Shown here piece after piece: positions 8,337-14,908 of a stretch of 26,441 nt of DNA (the first letter of the stretch is position 1; each line of letters begins with the position of its first letter). The DNA is from a virus: positions 1-26,441 of IMG/VR virus record IMGVR_UViG_3300033997_000179. The stretch is one strand, 5' to 3'. The position numbers and the translations under genes are program-made. Below the pieces are notes generated by a model. It searched no databases, was not told the DNA's origin, and saw only the letters and a list, made by a program, of their open reading frames with translations.

Positions 8337-8884
8337 GCGGCATGTGACAACAAAACCCCCTCGGCCTGCAGGATGGCCTCTGCGTGCTGCAGCGCCTCCT
8401 TCACCATCTCATCCAGCACAGCTCCAACACCCTGCCGCCAGCGGCGTCGAGTGCGCTCAGGGTTGGCCGACAAGTCCCAAGTGTTCATGTCATAGAACGC
8501 CGCCGGCAGCACGATCATGTCAGACGAGCGCTTGCCCTCTGCGCCCTTCAGCGGCGGGATGGCCCAGGCGGTCACTGCCTTGTAGACGAACAGCTTCGGC
8601 GCAGGCGAGGCAATCAGCGGGGCCAGAGCGCTGATGGCTGCGACCTTGCGCCCCTTGTGCGTGCCATACCGCGCAGCCAGCGCATGCCAGTGACGCGGGA
8701 TCAGCTCACTATGCAGGCGAGCGAACACCCAGCAGTCGATCAAGTCGCGGTCAGGCACACCGCCTCGCCCGACCATCGCCGTATCCAGATCGATCAACTT
8801 CTGCCAGGCCTGGCGAGACGTGCTGTCCTTGCACTCGGCTGCCAGGGCCGACACCACTGCACTCAATACGCTCGAATAAACCAT
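8333..8884 (-). CDS. Unknown protein in the position of a Q late-gene antiterminator
   Basis: The protein has 183 residues and no domain I can name. It is rich in helices, has a basic middle (RYGTHKGRKVAAISALAPLI) and a basic patch near residue 146 (ERTRRRWRQGVG), with a tryptophan-containing core (YDMNTWDLS). It is the last gene before two tandem terminators, beyond which the late genes start. In lambda that spot belongs to Q, which lets polymerase read through the late terminator. The call as a Q-like regulator is positional inference only; a role as an activator or an unrelated ninX-type gene is equally open. Confidence 0.6.
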   Translation of the reverse strand: MVYSSVLSAVVSALAAECKDSTSRQAWQKLIDLDTAMVGRGGVPDRDLIDCWVFARLHSELIPRHWHALAARYGTHKGRKVAAISALAPLIASPAPKLFVYKAVTAWAIPPLKGAEGKRSSDMIVLPAAFYDMNTWDLSANPERTRRRWRQGVGAVLDEMVKEALQHAEAILQAEGVLLSHAA

Positions 8885-8894
8885 GCCCTTCCCC

Positions 8895-9206
8895 TCAATC
8901 CCCGGTGAAGTGCGCCCCGCCGGCGCCCTTCCTGTTATTGCCTTGATAACCCACCGCCGCGCCCTGCTCCGGCATCAAGCCGGCCTGCCGCAGGACACGC
9001 TGCATCCGCTTGCGCTCATCGCCCGACATGGCCAGGCGAAGGCGCAGCTGCTCGACCAACTCGGGATACTCCAGCGCCGTGCCGTCCGGCTTCACGAACC
9101 CGCCACCGTTGCAGCCAGCGCAAGCCATGAGATGGAAGATGCCCCGGATGCGGCCAGCGCCTCGGCACACCTCGCACCGTTCCAACGGAATCAGGCGCGC
9201 TTTCAC
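8895..9206 (-). CDS. Zinc-ribbon protein of the nin-like region
   Basis: This 103-residue protein opens with CEVCRGAGRIRG and CAGCNGGGFV, two CxxCxGxG motifs like those of the DnaJ zinc-binding domain, so it should bind one zinc. The rest is helical (LVEQLRLRLAMSGDERKRMQRVLRQAG) and basic. Short proteins with this motif are frequent between replication genes and Q in lambdoid phages, with no fixed function. The start shares ATGA with the stop of the rusA-like gene. Confidence 0.75.
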   Translation of the reverse strand: MKARLIPLERCEVCRGAGRIRGIFHLMACAGCNGGGFVKPDGTALEYPELVEQLRLRLAMSGDERKRMQRVLRQAGLMPEQGAAVGYQGNNRKGAGGAHFTGD

Positions 9207-9568
9207 TGCTGCGCCTCGGCCCTAAATGGCGAGAGAGTCACCCGCACCGCGCCGCCAGGGTGAACCTCGCCGATCTGCACCTGGCTGACGAACAGGCTGT
9301 CATCGATACCCAGCGCATCGGCCAGGCCATCGCGGCCAGCCTTGAACGAGGCCAGCAGGTTGTCATCGTCACGCCGCCGAGCATTCGGCGGCAGGAACTC
9401 CAGTTGCAGCAGGATGCGACCGGCCGGCGCGACCAACCCCGCCTTCTTGGCGAACAGGAAGCACTGCATGCGGTAGGCCTTCGCCGCCCTGCTGCGCTGC
9501 GACCAGTGGCCCCGTGCGTTCGGGCTCAGGGCTCGGGATGGCCAAGGAAGCACAACCTCAAATGCCAT
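9203..9568 (-). CDS. rusA: RusA-family Holliday junction resolvase
   Basis: The protein has 121 residues, the family's size. It begins FEVVLPWPSRALSPNARGHW, the usual RusA opening, and holds the metal-binding acidic residues in RRDDDNLL (67-69), FKAGRDGL (Asp80) and GIDDSLF (89-90). RusA dimers cut four-way DNA junctions symmetrically, resolving branches before packaging. It follows the recombinase and shares ATGA with the zinc-ribbon gene, the normal nin-region context. Confidence 0.9.
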   Translation of the reverse strand: MAFEVVLPWPSRALSPNARGHWSQRSRAAKAYRMQCFLFAKKAGLVAPAGRILLQLEFLPPNARRRDDDNLLASFKAGRDGLADALGIDDSLFVSQVQIGEVHPGGAVRVTLSPFRAEAQQ

Positions 9569-9571
9569 TCT

Positions 9572-10618
9572 TCACCCTCCCCACGTAGAAATACTGTTTT
9601 CGGCTGTAGCGCCCGCCATTACTGGCGCCCCGCCCGATTGCAGAAATGCAGGAGCGGCCACTTTCGGCACAACCTGCACGCCATGCGCACCCGCAAAACC
9701 GCACTCGTCCAGCCGCGCATGCCACCGCTCCAACGCCTCGCGCCGACGCTCCATGGCATCACGGGTCAGGTAGGTTTCAGTGGTCACGCCCAGGGCATGA
9801 TTGATCAGCAGCTCACCCACCATGTGGTCAACGCCGATATCCGCCAGGCTCGAGCGCATCAGCTTGCGCAGGTCATGGCTAGTCCACTGCCGGCCGCTCA
9901 CCTCACGCATCAGCGCATGCCCGCTGGTCAGCGCCATGGCAGCCCCACCGCGCACCGGGAACAACCAGGCCGCCTTCATGCGAGCATCCGGCAGCGCCTG
10001 GCGATACTTGGCCAGCAGGCCGAGCACCTGAGCCGTCAGCGGCAACACATGCTCGCGCCGGCTCTTCGTGTTCACCTCCGGGATCACCCACACCCGCTCG
10101 TCCAGCGAGATATGCGCCCAGCGCGCCGCGAGCGTCTCGGCGATGCGCGTACCGTGCGCCAGCATCATCAGCGGCAGCATCCCCTTGCCCGGGTCACGGT
10201 TGAACACCTCCACCAGGTGCTGCACCAACGCATGCAGGTCGACGCGCGACAACGCCGCCGGCTTCGGCCGCAGCTTGCCCTTGTAGAAATCGCGGAAGGT
10301 GGTGCCCGCCAGCGGGTTGGCCTCGATGCGCCCCTGCGTCTCCGCCATGCGGAACGCCTGACGCAGCCCCTGCAACGCCTTCTGCACCGTGCGCGGCGCC
10401 AGCTCTTGGTGCATGGGGAAAACCAGCTTGTCGTCCAGCAGCACCCGATCCAGCTTGCGCAGCAGCACCTTGCCCACGCGCGGAATCACATGCCGGCGCA
10501 TCAGCGAGCCCATGCTGCCGCGATACTTCTCGCTGCGCGTGCGGTCGCCCTCGATGCGCGACAGCCACCACTCCACCACCTCGCCAACCGAGCGCATGCC
10601 CGCCTTCTTGCTCGCCAC
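9572..10618 (-). CDS. Tyrosine recombinase within the early operon
   Basis: The protein has 348 residues and starts at GTG 10618, which overlaps the upstream TAG stop. The core-binding domain covers about residues 10-110, and the catalytic set is complete: Arg158 in GTRIAE, Lys185 in NTKSRREH, His248 and Arg251 in SHDLRKL, His274 in INHALG and the nucleophile Tyr283 in ETYLT. It should cut and rejoin DNA through a covalent phosphotyrosine. An unusual tail after residue 310 is Ala/Gly/Val-rich. Position is odd for an integrase: inside the replication/nin transcript, away from the element's ends and with no xis or att site in sight. It may serve integration, or replace a nin-type resolvase. Confidence 0.88.
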   Translation of the reverse strand: MASKKAGMRSVGEVVEWWLSRIEGDRTRSEKYRGSMGSLMRRHVIPRVGKVLLRKLDRVLLDDKLVFPMHQELAPRTVQKALQGLRQAFRMAETQGRIEANPLAGTTFRDFYKGKLRPKPAALSRVDLHALVQHLVEVFNRDPGKGMLPLMMLAHGTRIAETLAARWAHISLDERVWVIPEVNTKSRREHVLPLTAQVLGLLAKYRQALPDARMKAAWLFPVRGGAAMALTSGHALMREVSGRQWTSHDLRKLMRSSLADIGVDHMVGELLINHALGVTTETYLTRDAMERRREALERWHARLDECGFAGAHGVQVVPKVAAPAFLQSGGAPVMAGATAENSISTWGG

Positions 10619-10860
10619 TACGCGCCCTCCCCTTCGAACTTCGCCACAGCCCGCCCGGCCATGTGATCAGTGATCGCCGCCACCACGCCGTCACGGGTCT
10701 TGCGATAGGCCATCGCCACCGAATCACCCGGCGCCGTCACCGAGTACACCGGCAGCCAATCAATCTGGTACTCCGCCACCGTATAACCGCCATCGGTGAT
10801 CCAACAGCCAGGCGTCGGCTGCCCGTCGCGGTTCTTCTTCGGTGCCCAGCCGATGCTCAT
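10618..10860 (-). CDS. Small unknown protein (80 residues)
   Basis: This protein begins MSIGWAPKKNRDGQPTPGCW and has a mixed fold with TVAEYQIDWLPVYSVT and a helical C-terminus (AAITDHMAGRAVAKF). No family was recognised. It is joined on both sides by overlaps (ATGA with the DUF5664-like gene, TAGTG with the recombinase), so it is translated as part of the early operon. Confidence 0.65.
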   Translation of the reverse strand: MSIGWAPKKNRDGQPTPGCWITDGGYTVAEYQIDWLPVYSVTAPGDSVAMAYRKTRDGVVAAITDHMAGRAVAKFEGEGA

Positions 10861-11297
10861 GGCTGCGCGTTATCCGCAATCGTGAAGTGCCTCGGCGCGC
10901 GGTCTGCATGCGCGTCCTGCAGGCGCGGCACATGCTGCGTCAGGGCATTGATCAGCGCCCGGTGGCCACCCTGCACCTGCCGATCATCCACCAGCAGGCC
11001 GGCGGCCTCTGCGTCGACGATGATCGCCAGGCATGCCAGCGCATGCGCCAGGTGCGGCAGGCCGCTATCCGGGTCGGCCTCCTCACCCTCGAACCACGCG
11101 GCCAGGTGACGGTTGGCGGCATCGAAGTAGATCGAGGCGCGCACCCCAGCCTTGCGCCAGTTGGCCCGGCCATACTTCAAGGCGCCATCCATCAGCCCCA
11201 GGCAGCCCATCGCGGTCGCCGTGGTCGGCCACAGGTGCATCGGCAGCTTCAGGCTGCCGATGGCGTCTTTCGGGTTCGTATCCTTCAGCTCACTCAC
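10857..11297 (-). CDS. DUF5664 / dATP-dGTP pyrophosphohydrolase-like (MazZ-related) protein
   Basis: The chosen start is GTG 11297, which shares GTGA with the preceding stop and has GGAGG seven bases upstream; the longer ATG frame lacks this. The product is 146 residues. Signature blocks are DTNPKDAIGSLKLPMHL, GALKYGRANWRKAGVRASIY, ANRHLAAWFEGEEADPDSG and LPHLAHALACLAIIVDA, the full pattern of the DUF5664 family. Some members hydrolyse dATP and dGTP to the monophosphates, and in phages with diaminopurine DNA such an enzyme (MazZ) works with PurZ. Acidic residues in EGEEADPDSG and the helix after them are the likely metal ligands. No purZ is present here, so the role in this phage is open. Confidence 0.8.
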   Translation of the reverse strand: MSELKDTNPKDAIGSLKLPMHLWPTTATAMGCLGLMDGALKYGRANWRKAGVRASIYFDAANRHLAAWFEGEEADPDSGLPHLAHALACLAIIVDAEAAGLLVDDRQVQGGHRALINALTQHVPRLQDAHADRAPRHFTIADNAQP

Positions 11298-11524
11298 ACC
11301 AATACCTCCGGCAATTCCATCCAACCCTTGATCGTGCGTTCGTACTCAGTCACAAAGCCGGGGTCAGCCTTGCCGTCGCAGACGTTCCACTCCAGCTCCG
11401 CCAGTACCCACTTCTCGGCGTACTCGCTCCACGTGGCCACGCTGACCCACGGCATGCCGGTATCGACGAGGATCATGCGGTCACGCGGCGCGGTTTCAGG
11501 CGGTTGCCAAACCAAATCAGCCAC
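11294..11524 (-). CDS. DUF551-like small protein
   Basis: The start is GTG 11524, five bases after a strong GGGAGG, giving 76 residues. The pattern LVWQPPETAPRDRMILVD at the N-terminus and TIKGWMELPE at the C-terminus is that of DUF551 proteins, in which a W-x-P opening and a closing W-x-LP frame a small beta fold. These are common accessory genes in phage early regions; function is unknown. Overlaps of eight and four bases join it to its neighbours. Confidence 0.7.
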   Translation of the reverse strand: MADLVWQPPETAPRDRMILVDTGMPWVSVATWSEYAEKWVLAELEWNVCDGKADPGFVTEYERTIKGWMELPEVLV

Positions 11525-12179
11525 GGCGACCTCCCAACATCCCCCGAATCTTCGACAGGTGCGCATTCGCCACCTCTGGCGCACCCTTGCGCAGCGGTGC
11601 CGGCAGCGCGGCAACCGGCGCAGGCGGCAGTTCCTCGCCATCGCCCAGGCGGCGGCATACGGCGTCGTAGTGGCGACCGAACAACTTCAGGCCGGCGTCA
11701 CGAGGGAGCAGCTGCAGGTTGCTGAACCCGGCGGCGACGGCCGCGTGGTAGATCGCCGCGTGCGACCAGCGCGCTGACGGCGCTTGGCACGGATGCACGT
11801 TGCGGCACACCTCGGCATAGGCGCGCTCCAGCGGTGCCAGGCCGAGCATCTCCGGCGTGGGCTGGCACCACTTCACCAGCTTGCCGGCGCTCGGCGCGAA
11901 GTCGGCGGCATCCTGCCGGCAGCGCTGCATGGCATAGCGCACCTGCTCCAGAGTGGTGATTCCCGCCTCGGCAAACGCCTTGATCAGCGACTTGCGATAG
12001 GCGTTCAGCGCCTTGTCGTCCGGCCAGGCTTGCCGCCAGGCGGTGTAGCAGGCCTGCAACTCGCGGATCACATCGTTGACCACCGCGCCCGTCGCCTCGT
12101 CCACCTGCCTCCGAGCCGGCATCGGCTTGCTCGTCGCCACCAGGTTGGCGGCGCGTTCCAGTTCAATCACTCGGCTCAT
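11517..12179 (-). CDS. Lambda P-like replication protein (helicase loader)
   Basis: Starting at ATG 12179 (shares ATGA with the O-like stop), the protein has 220 residues. It has a helical core with VNDVIRELQACYTAWRQAWP, RYAMQRCRQDAADFAPSAGKLVKWC and a C-terminal region (RHYDAVCRRLGDGEEL) typical of the phage lambda P family. P recruits the host DnaB helicase to the O-bound origin. The order O-like then P-like in one transcript supports the call. The mid-protein cysteines (VCRNVHPCQ) are not a clear zinc site. Confidence 0.72.
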   Translation of the reverse strand: MSRVIELERAANLVATSKPMPARRQVDEATGAVVNDVIRELQACYTAWRQAWPDDKALNAYRKSLIKAFAEAGITTLEQVRYAMQRCRQDAADFAPSAGKLVKWCQPTPEMLGLAPLERAYAEVCRNVHPCQAPSARWSHAAIYHAAVAAGFSNLQLLPRDAGLKLFGRHYDAVCRRLGDGEELPPAPVAALPAPLRKGAPEVANAHLSKIRGMLGGRRG

Positions 12180-12922
12180 ATCCCAAGGTCCTCGTGAATC
12201 CAATCCAGGCTGTCGAAGTCAGGCCCGGCGGCAGGCTGGCGGGCCATCTGGGCGCGCTGGGCGTAGGTTTGCGCGTTGAGCATCCACGTTCGCCATGTGG
12301 CCACCCAGTCGGCCCGCGTCTCACCCTTGCCGCGCCAGTGGTTGCAGAACTTCTCGGTTTCCAGGCTCAAGTTCGCCGCCGGCGCACGCTCCCGCGCCCA
12401 CCGGGCCATCTCCGTGGTCAGCAGGAAGGGGTCAGGCAGCGCCGTCTTGCGCTTGGACTTGGGCTTAGGCTGAGCAACAGCAGGGGCCACAGCAGTACCC
12501 GGCGCGACAGCGGCGGGTTTCGGTTGCTCGGAGGGGACTACAGGGGTAGATGCTTTTTCTTCTGTATCTGTATCTGTATCTGGGGGCGTTACTGTAACGT
12601 TACATGCCTGTTTCTTGCGCTTGCGATAGGCTGCAACCCGCGCCGCGCTTGAGTCCGACACATATTGCCGCTTATCCCAAGCAGTGGGCTGACACGCCTC
12701 ATCAATCAGCCCCTTGGCCAGCAAAACGGCCTTTGTCTCGGCCCATTGCTCGTTACTGATGCGCAGCTGAAACGCTATCTCTGTTTCATGTAACGTTACA
12801 TCGCCGTTACCGCAACGCAGGCATAACAGCATCAGGTAACGACGCTGGTCGACCTCGCTCAGCATCTGCACCTTCGGATCGGTGGCGAACTCGGCATACA
12901 TCCGGAACCATGCATTAGCCAT
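12176..12922 (-). CDS. Lambda O-like replication initiation protein
   Basis: The chosen start is ATG 12922 (MANAWFRMYAEFATDPKVQM), giving 248 residues; the longer frame only adds sequence antisense to no conserved block. The N-terminal 95 residues look like a winged-helix replication domain (DQRRYLMLLCLRC, ISNEQWAETKAVLLAKG, YVSDSSAARVAAYRKRKK). A low-complexity linker follows (TPPDTDTDTEEKAS, then Ala/Pro-rich), and then a C-terminal domain with EKFCNHWRGKGETRADWVATW, a block common in phage replication proteins. The next gene is P-like. Palindromes and an AT-rich stretch inside this gene suggest that the origin is here, as in lambda. Confidence 0.75.
   Translation of the reverse strand: MANAWFRMYAEFATDPKVQMLSEVDQRRYLMLLCLRCGNGDVTLHETEIAFQLRISNEQWAETKAVLLAKGLIDEACQPTAWDKRQYVSDSSAARVAAYRKRKKQACNVTVTPPDTDTDTEEKASTPVVPSEQPKPAAVAPGTAVAPAVAQPKPKSKRKTALPDPFLLTTEMARWARERAPAANLSLETEKFCNHWRGKGETRADWVATWRTWMLNAQTYAQRAQMARQPAAGPDFDSLDWIHEDLGI
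12540..12841. other. Candidate replication origin inside the O-like gene
   Basis: The perfect 12-bp palindrome TGTAACGTTACA occurs twice, at 12593-12604 and 12789-12800. Further GTTAC or GTAAC pentamers lie at about 12588, 12751, 12805 and 12836, one side of the first palindrome being a triple 6-bp repeat (TGTATC) leading into an A/T-rich tract at 12540-12580. Repeated binding sites next to an easily melted stretch within the initiator gene is the lambda origin plan. The role is inference. Confidence 0.5.
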
Positions 12923-13664
12923 GGCTGTGCACCCCCATCTTCTGCGCCAGCTCAGCCAGCCCCTTTGGTGTGATGCGTACCTGGCTGGCCAGGCGCTGAT
13001 CACCCTCATCATCCAGCCCCAGCACCGTCACCTTGTGCTCCAGCCAGCCGGACGCCATGCGCGGCTGATACGCCAACCAGCGCGCACAGCCCTCCCGCCG
13101 GTAGATCCAGCGGTTGGCCTTCATCCAATCGATCATCTTGCAGCGCTGCACACCCAGGTGCTTGGCGGCATCGGTCATGCACATCGAGCCGCGGGCATTG
13201 GCAATGCGCGCCAGGGCTTCCACCTTCGGCGCCTGCTCGGTCACCACCAGGCGCAGCTGGTTGTTCTGCTCGGCCAGGTCGGCCGCAAGGCGCAGGGCTT
13301 CGGGGAGTGTTTGGGGGATGGCCGGAGCGGCCTCCAGGGCGTTCAGGCGGGCCAGCACACGGCGGCGCACGCCCTTGGATTCACGCATCGAAACCAGCAT
13401 GCACTGGTCGCGGGTCAGGTCGAAGATCACCGACTCTGTTTTGTTCAAATTTTGCACTACCCTTTTTGTGTAGTGCTCGCCTTCCAGCTCATCCTCGATC
13501 TTCTCGGCAAACTTGTTGCGCCGGATCTCGGGCTCGCCGGCCTCGGCGCGGGCCGCATTGATGATCTCCAGCAACTCGGCGCTGGTCATCGTGCGCGCCA
13601 CATTCTGCGCAGCGTGAAAACGTGGCGCGGCACTGGTGTTGCTTGGGTAATTGTCTGAGTGCAT
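12915..13664 (-). CDS. Antirepressor-type regulator with KilAC/ANT C-terminal domain
   Basis: The protein has 249 residues; ATG 13664 has GAGG seven bases upstream. The N-terminal part (MTSAELLEIINAARAEAG, RVVQNLNKTESVIFDLTRDQ, MRESKGVRRRVLARLNALE) resembles Rha-type regulatory domains. A helical linker follows, and the C-terminal part is the ANT/KilAC pattern: MTDAAKHLGVQRCKMIDWMKANRWIYRR with WLAYQP and HKVT. Proteins of this build act as phage antirepressors or early regulators. Its place as the gene before O, downstream of the CII-like gene, means it is expressed when the repressor fails. Because the cI-like protein here lacks a self-cleavage domain, an antirepressor would be a sensible inducer; that is inference. 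Confidence 0.78.
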   Translation of the reverse strand: MHSDNYPSNTSAAPRFHAAQNVARTMTSAELLEIINAARAEAGEPEIRRNKFAEKIEDELEGEHYTKRVVQNLNKTESVIFDLTRDQCMLVSMRESKGVRRRVLARLNALEAAPAIPQTLPEALRLAADLAEQNNQLRLVVTEQAPKVEALARIANARGSMCMTDAAKHLGVQRCKMIDWMKANRWIYRREGCARWLAYQPRMASGWLEHKVTVLGLDDEGDQRLASQVRITPKGLAELAQKMGVHSHG

Positions 13665-13722
13665 AATCAGGCCTCACATGTTGTTGCTGTTGAAGAAGCC
13701 GGGCTGCTACCCCGGCTTTTTT
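13639..13722 (+). ncRNA. Candidate short antisense RNA (OOP-like): promoter plus terminator
   Basis: On the plus strand, opposite to the early operon, TTGCTT (13639-13644) is followed after 17 bases by CATAAT (13662-13667). About 30 bases beyond the expected start lies a strong terminator. The result would be an RNA of about 50 bases antisense to the antirepressor leader. Lambda makes OOP RNA from the same place between cII and O. The promoter match is only moderate. Confidence 0.35.
13696..13722 (+). terminator. Strong plus-strand terminator inside a minus-strand operon
   Basis: The stem AAGCCGGG/CCCGGCTT (13696-13703 with 13711-13718) has a seven-base loop and is followed by six T on the plus strand. 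On the minus strand the T run is broken, so it is a much better plus-strand terminator, although no plus-strand gene precedes it. Confidence 0.7.
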
Positions 13723-13733
13723 GTGCCAGTGAA

Positions 13734-14156
13734 TCAGGCGGCCTTGACCGACTCGCGCAGCACATCGAGCGAAGCCGAAGCCTCACCGATCGCACGCTTG
13801 ATCTGCTGCTTCTCGTGCTGGCTCACGTGCCCGTCCTCCAGCGCCTCGACCACCGCCTTCGTCACGTCGGCAATCTCGTCATGCATGTGCAGCACTGCTG
13901 CCTGCAGGCCGGTCGACTTCACCGGCTGCTTCGCCACCAGCTCAAAGCCGAACTCATGCGCCAGCGCGGCCAAAATCCGCTTGTCCTGGCTGTGCAGCAT
14001 GATCTGCAGCAGCTGCTCCACATTCAGGCGGTGCGTGTCATCGTTCGGGTTGCAACGGTTCAACAGGCTCGTGTGGCTCATGCCCATGGCATGCGCCAAC
14101 TGCTTCGGGCCAGCGTCCAGAACCGTCTCGTGAATGGCGCGGTGTACCTCTTCCAT
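13734..14156 (-). CDS. CII-family (Phage_CP76) regulatory protein
   Basis: The protein has 140 residues. Its opening, EVHRAIHETVLDAGPKQLAHAMGMSHTSLLNRCNP, is written here only in part: the key blocks are AIHETV, KQLAHAMGMSHTSLLNRCNP (the helix-turn-helix, about residues 18-37) and DDTHRLNVEQLLQIM. This is the pattern of the phage regulatory CII/CP76 family. It binds DNA as an oligomer and is expected to promote lysogeny or early control. The C-terminal part (about 75-140) is helical. AGAGG lies nine bases before the ATG. It is followed by a strong opposite-strand terminator and the antirepressor gene. Confidence 0.82.
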   Translation of the reverse strand: MEEVHRAIHETVLDAGPKQLAHAMGMSHTSLLNRCNPNDDTHRLNVEQLLQIMLHSQDKRILAALAHEFGFELVAKQPVKSTGLQAAVLHMHDEIADVTKAVVEALEDGHVSQHEKQQIKRAIGEASASLDVLRESVKAA

Positions 14157-14243
14157 ATCGGGAAACCTCTGCTCGTTTATCGTGGCGCCGGCTCTGTGGC
14201 GGCGTGATCATGGCGGCCATGAACAACGCCGCACCTGTAAAGC

Positions 14244-14304
14244 TCGGAACCTCACTGCTACGCTCTGGAGCTCCTACACAACAGCGCGAACCAGGAGGTT
14301 CCGA
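14244..14304 (+). promoter_or_regulatory. Inverted repeat that can mask the ribosome site of the next gene
   Basis: TCGGAACCTC (14244-14253) is a perfect 10-base complement of GAGGTTCCGA (14295-14304), which holds the Shine-Dalgarno sequence and the first base of the ATG at 14304. A GGAGCTCC palindrome in the loop can pair alternatively with AGCTC at 14241 or with AGGAG of the ribosome site. This looks like translational control. Confidence 0.5.
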
Positions 14305-14633
14305 TGACCAACTACATACCCCCAACCGAATCGGCCCTTATGCAGCGCCTGGAGGAGTGCGTTCAAAAAGCGGCAGGCCCAATGGAGGTGGAGGCCTGGT
14401 ACCGGATTGCCTGCCTCGGAGACTTCTTCGCCGAGCAAAATGGCTGGGTCTTCAATGGCTGGAGCGCTGTGATCCTGGTGCTCGTCAAGCGCCACAACTG
14501 GTTGCCGGAGGAAATAGAGCGCATGAGCGTCAGCCATCTTGCGATCGTCCTGACCGAGGATCTCGTAAACCACAAACTCACCCCTCTGCAGAGCTCGTTC
14601 CTGGCTCAGTGGATGAAGCGCCAGCAGCGGTAA
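14304..14633 (+). CDS. Unknown 109-residue protein antisense inside the early operon
   Basis: The gene has AGGAGG six bases before its ATG, a strong signal. The protein begins MTNYIPPTESALMQRLEECV and includes AWYRIACLGDFFAEQNGWVF, WSAVILVLVKRHNWLPEEI and MSVSHLAIVLTEDLV; it looks like a compact helical protein. I recognise no family. It is read opposite to the early minus-strand operon that runs across it, and its 3' end overlaps the convergent gene at 14578 by 56 bases. It may be a separately controlled extra gene ('moron'). The opposite-strand frames here have poor, Arg-rich or Ser-rich content and look spurious. Confidence 0.68.
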   Translation: MTNYIPPTESALMQRLEECVQKAAGPMEVEAWYRIACLGDFFAEQNGWVFNGWSAVILVLVKRHNWLPEEIERMSVSHLAIVLTEDLVNHKLTPLQSSFLAQWMKRQQR

Positions 14634-14847
14634 AGCGCGGCCAGAATTCAGCCTCCGGATCATTGGGAACAACAGCAGAAGGCTCGGCTCGGAGCGCAAT
14701 AACCCCCGCAGCGATGGCGGCTGCGCACTCAGCGGCCGCCTTCTGCATCTCCTCCGGCTGGAGCCGGACGGCGACACCAGGGAAAGTGCTCTGGAAAATG
14801 GCAATCGCGACCTCGCGCTCTGCCAGGGTCAGCTTCTGCTCGCTCAT
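14578..14847 (-). CDS. Small early protein downstream of cro, unknown function
   Basis: The preferred start is ATG 14847 with GAAGGA just upstream, giving 89 residues; the longer frame to 15141 only reads through cro antisense-phase sequence. It opens MSEQKLTLAEREVAIAIFQS and holds a helical stretch, EEMQKAAAECAAAIAAGVIAL, then an acidic tail ending in a Ser/Thr/Gly-rich stretch. It is the second gene of the early operon. No family recognised. It ends inside the convergent plus-strand gene. Confidence 0.6.
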   Translation of the reverse strand: MSEQKLTLAEREVAIAIFQSTFPGVAVRLQPEEMQKAAAECAAAIAAGVIALRAEPSAVVPNDPEAEFWPRFTAAGASSTEPGTSSAEG

Positions 14848-14908
14848 AGTCCTTCGTACTCCTCGATGTGCTGGGTGGTGTGGGTCATGACGTTGTCCTC
14901 GGGGTGGC

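Noticed and set aside
9260-10666. Plus-strand open frame of 468 codons antisense to the recombinase
   Set aside because: Extremely His/Gln/Arg-rich product, typical of antisense reading of a GC-rich gene.
12560-12582. Triple TGTATC repeat considered as a CRISPR or variable tract
   Set aside because: Only three 6-base units with no spacers; it encodes the Asp-Thr linker of the O-like protein. Kept only as part of the origin candidate.
14274-14804. Minus-strand open frame of 176 codons opposite the 109-residue gene
   Set aside because: No ribosome site, Ser/Arg-rich start, and it crosses the better-supported genes on both strands.
14204-14890. Plus-strand frame of 228 codons around 14219
   Set aside because: Low-complexity Gly/Ser/Pro product; the overlapping frame at 14304 has a strong ribosome site and a normal composition.
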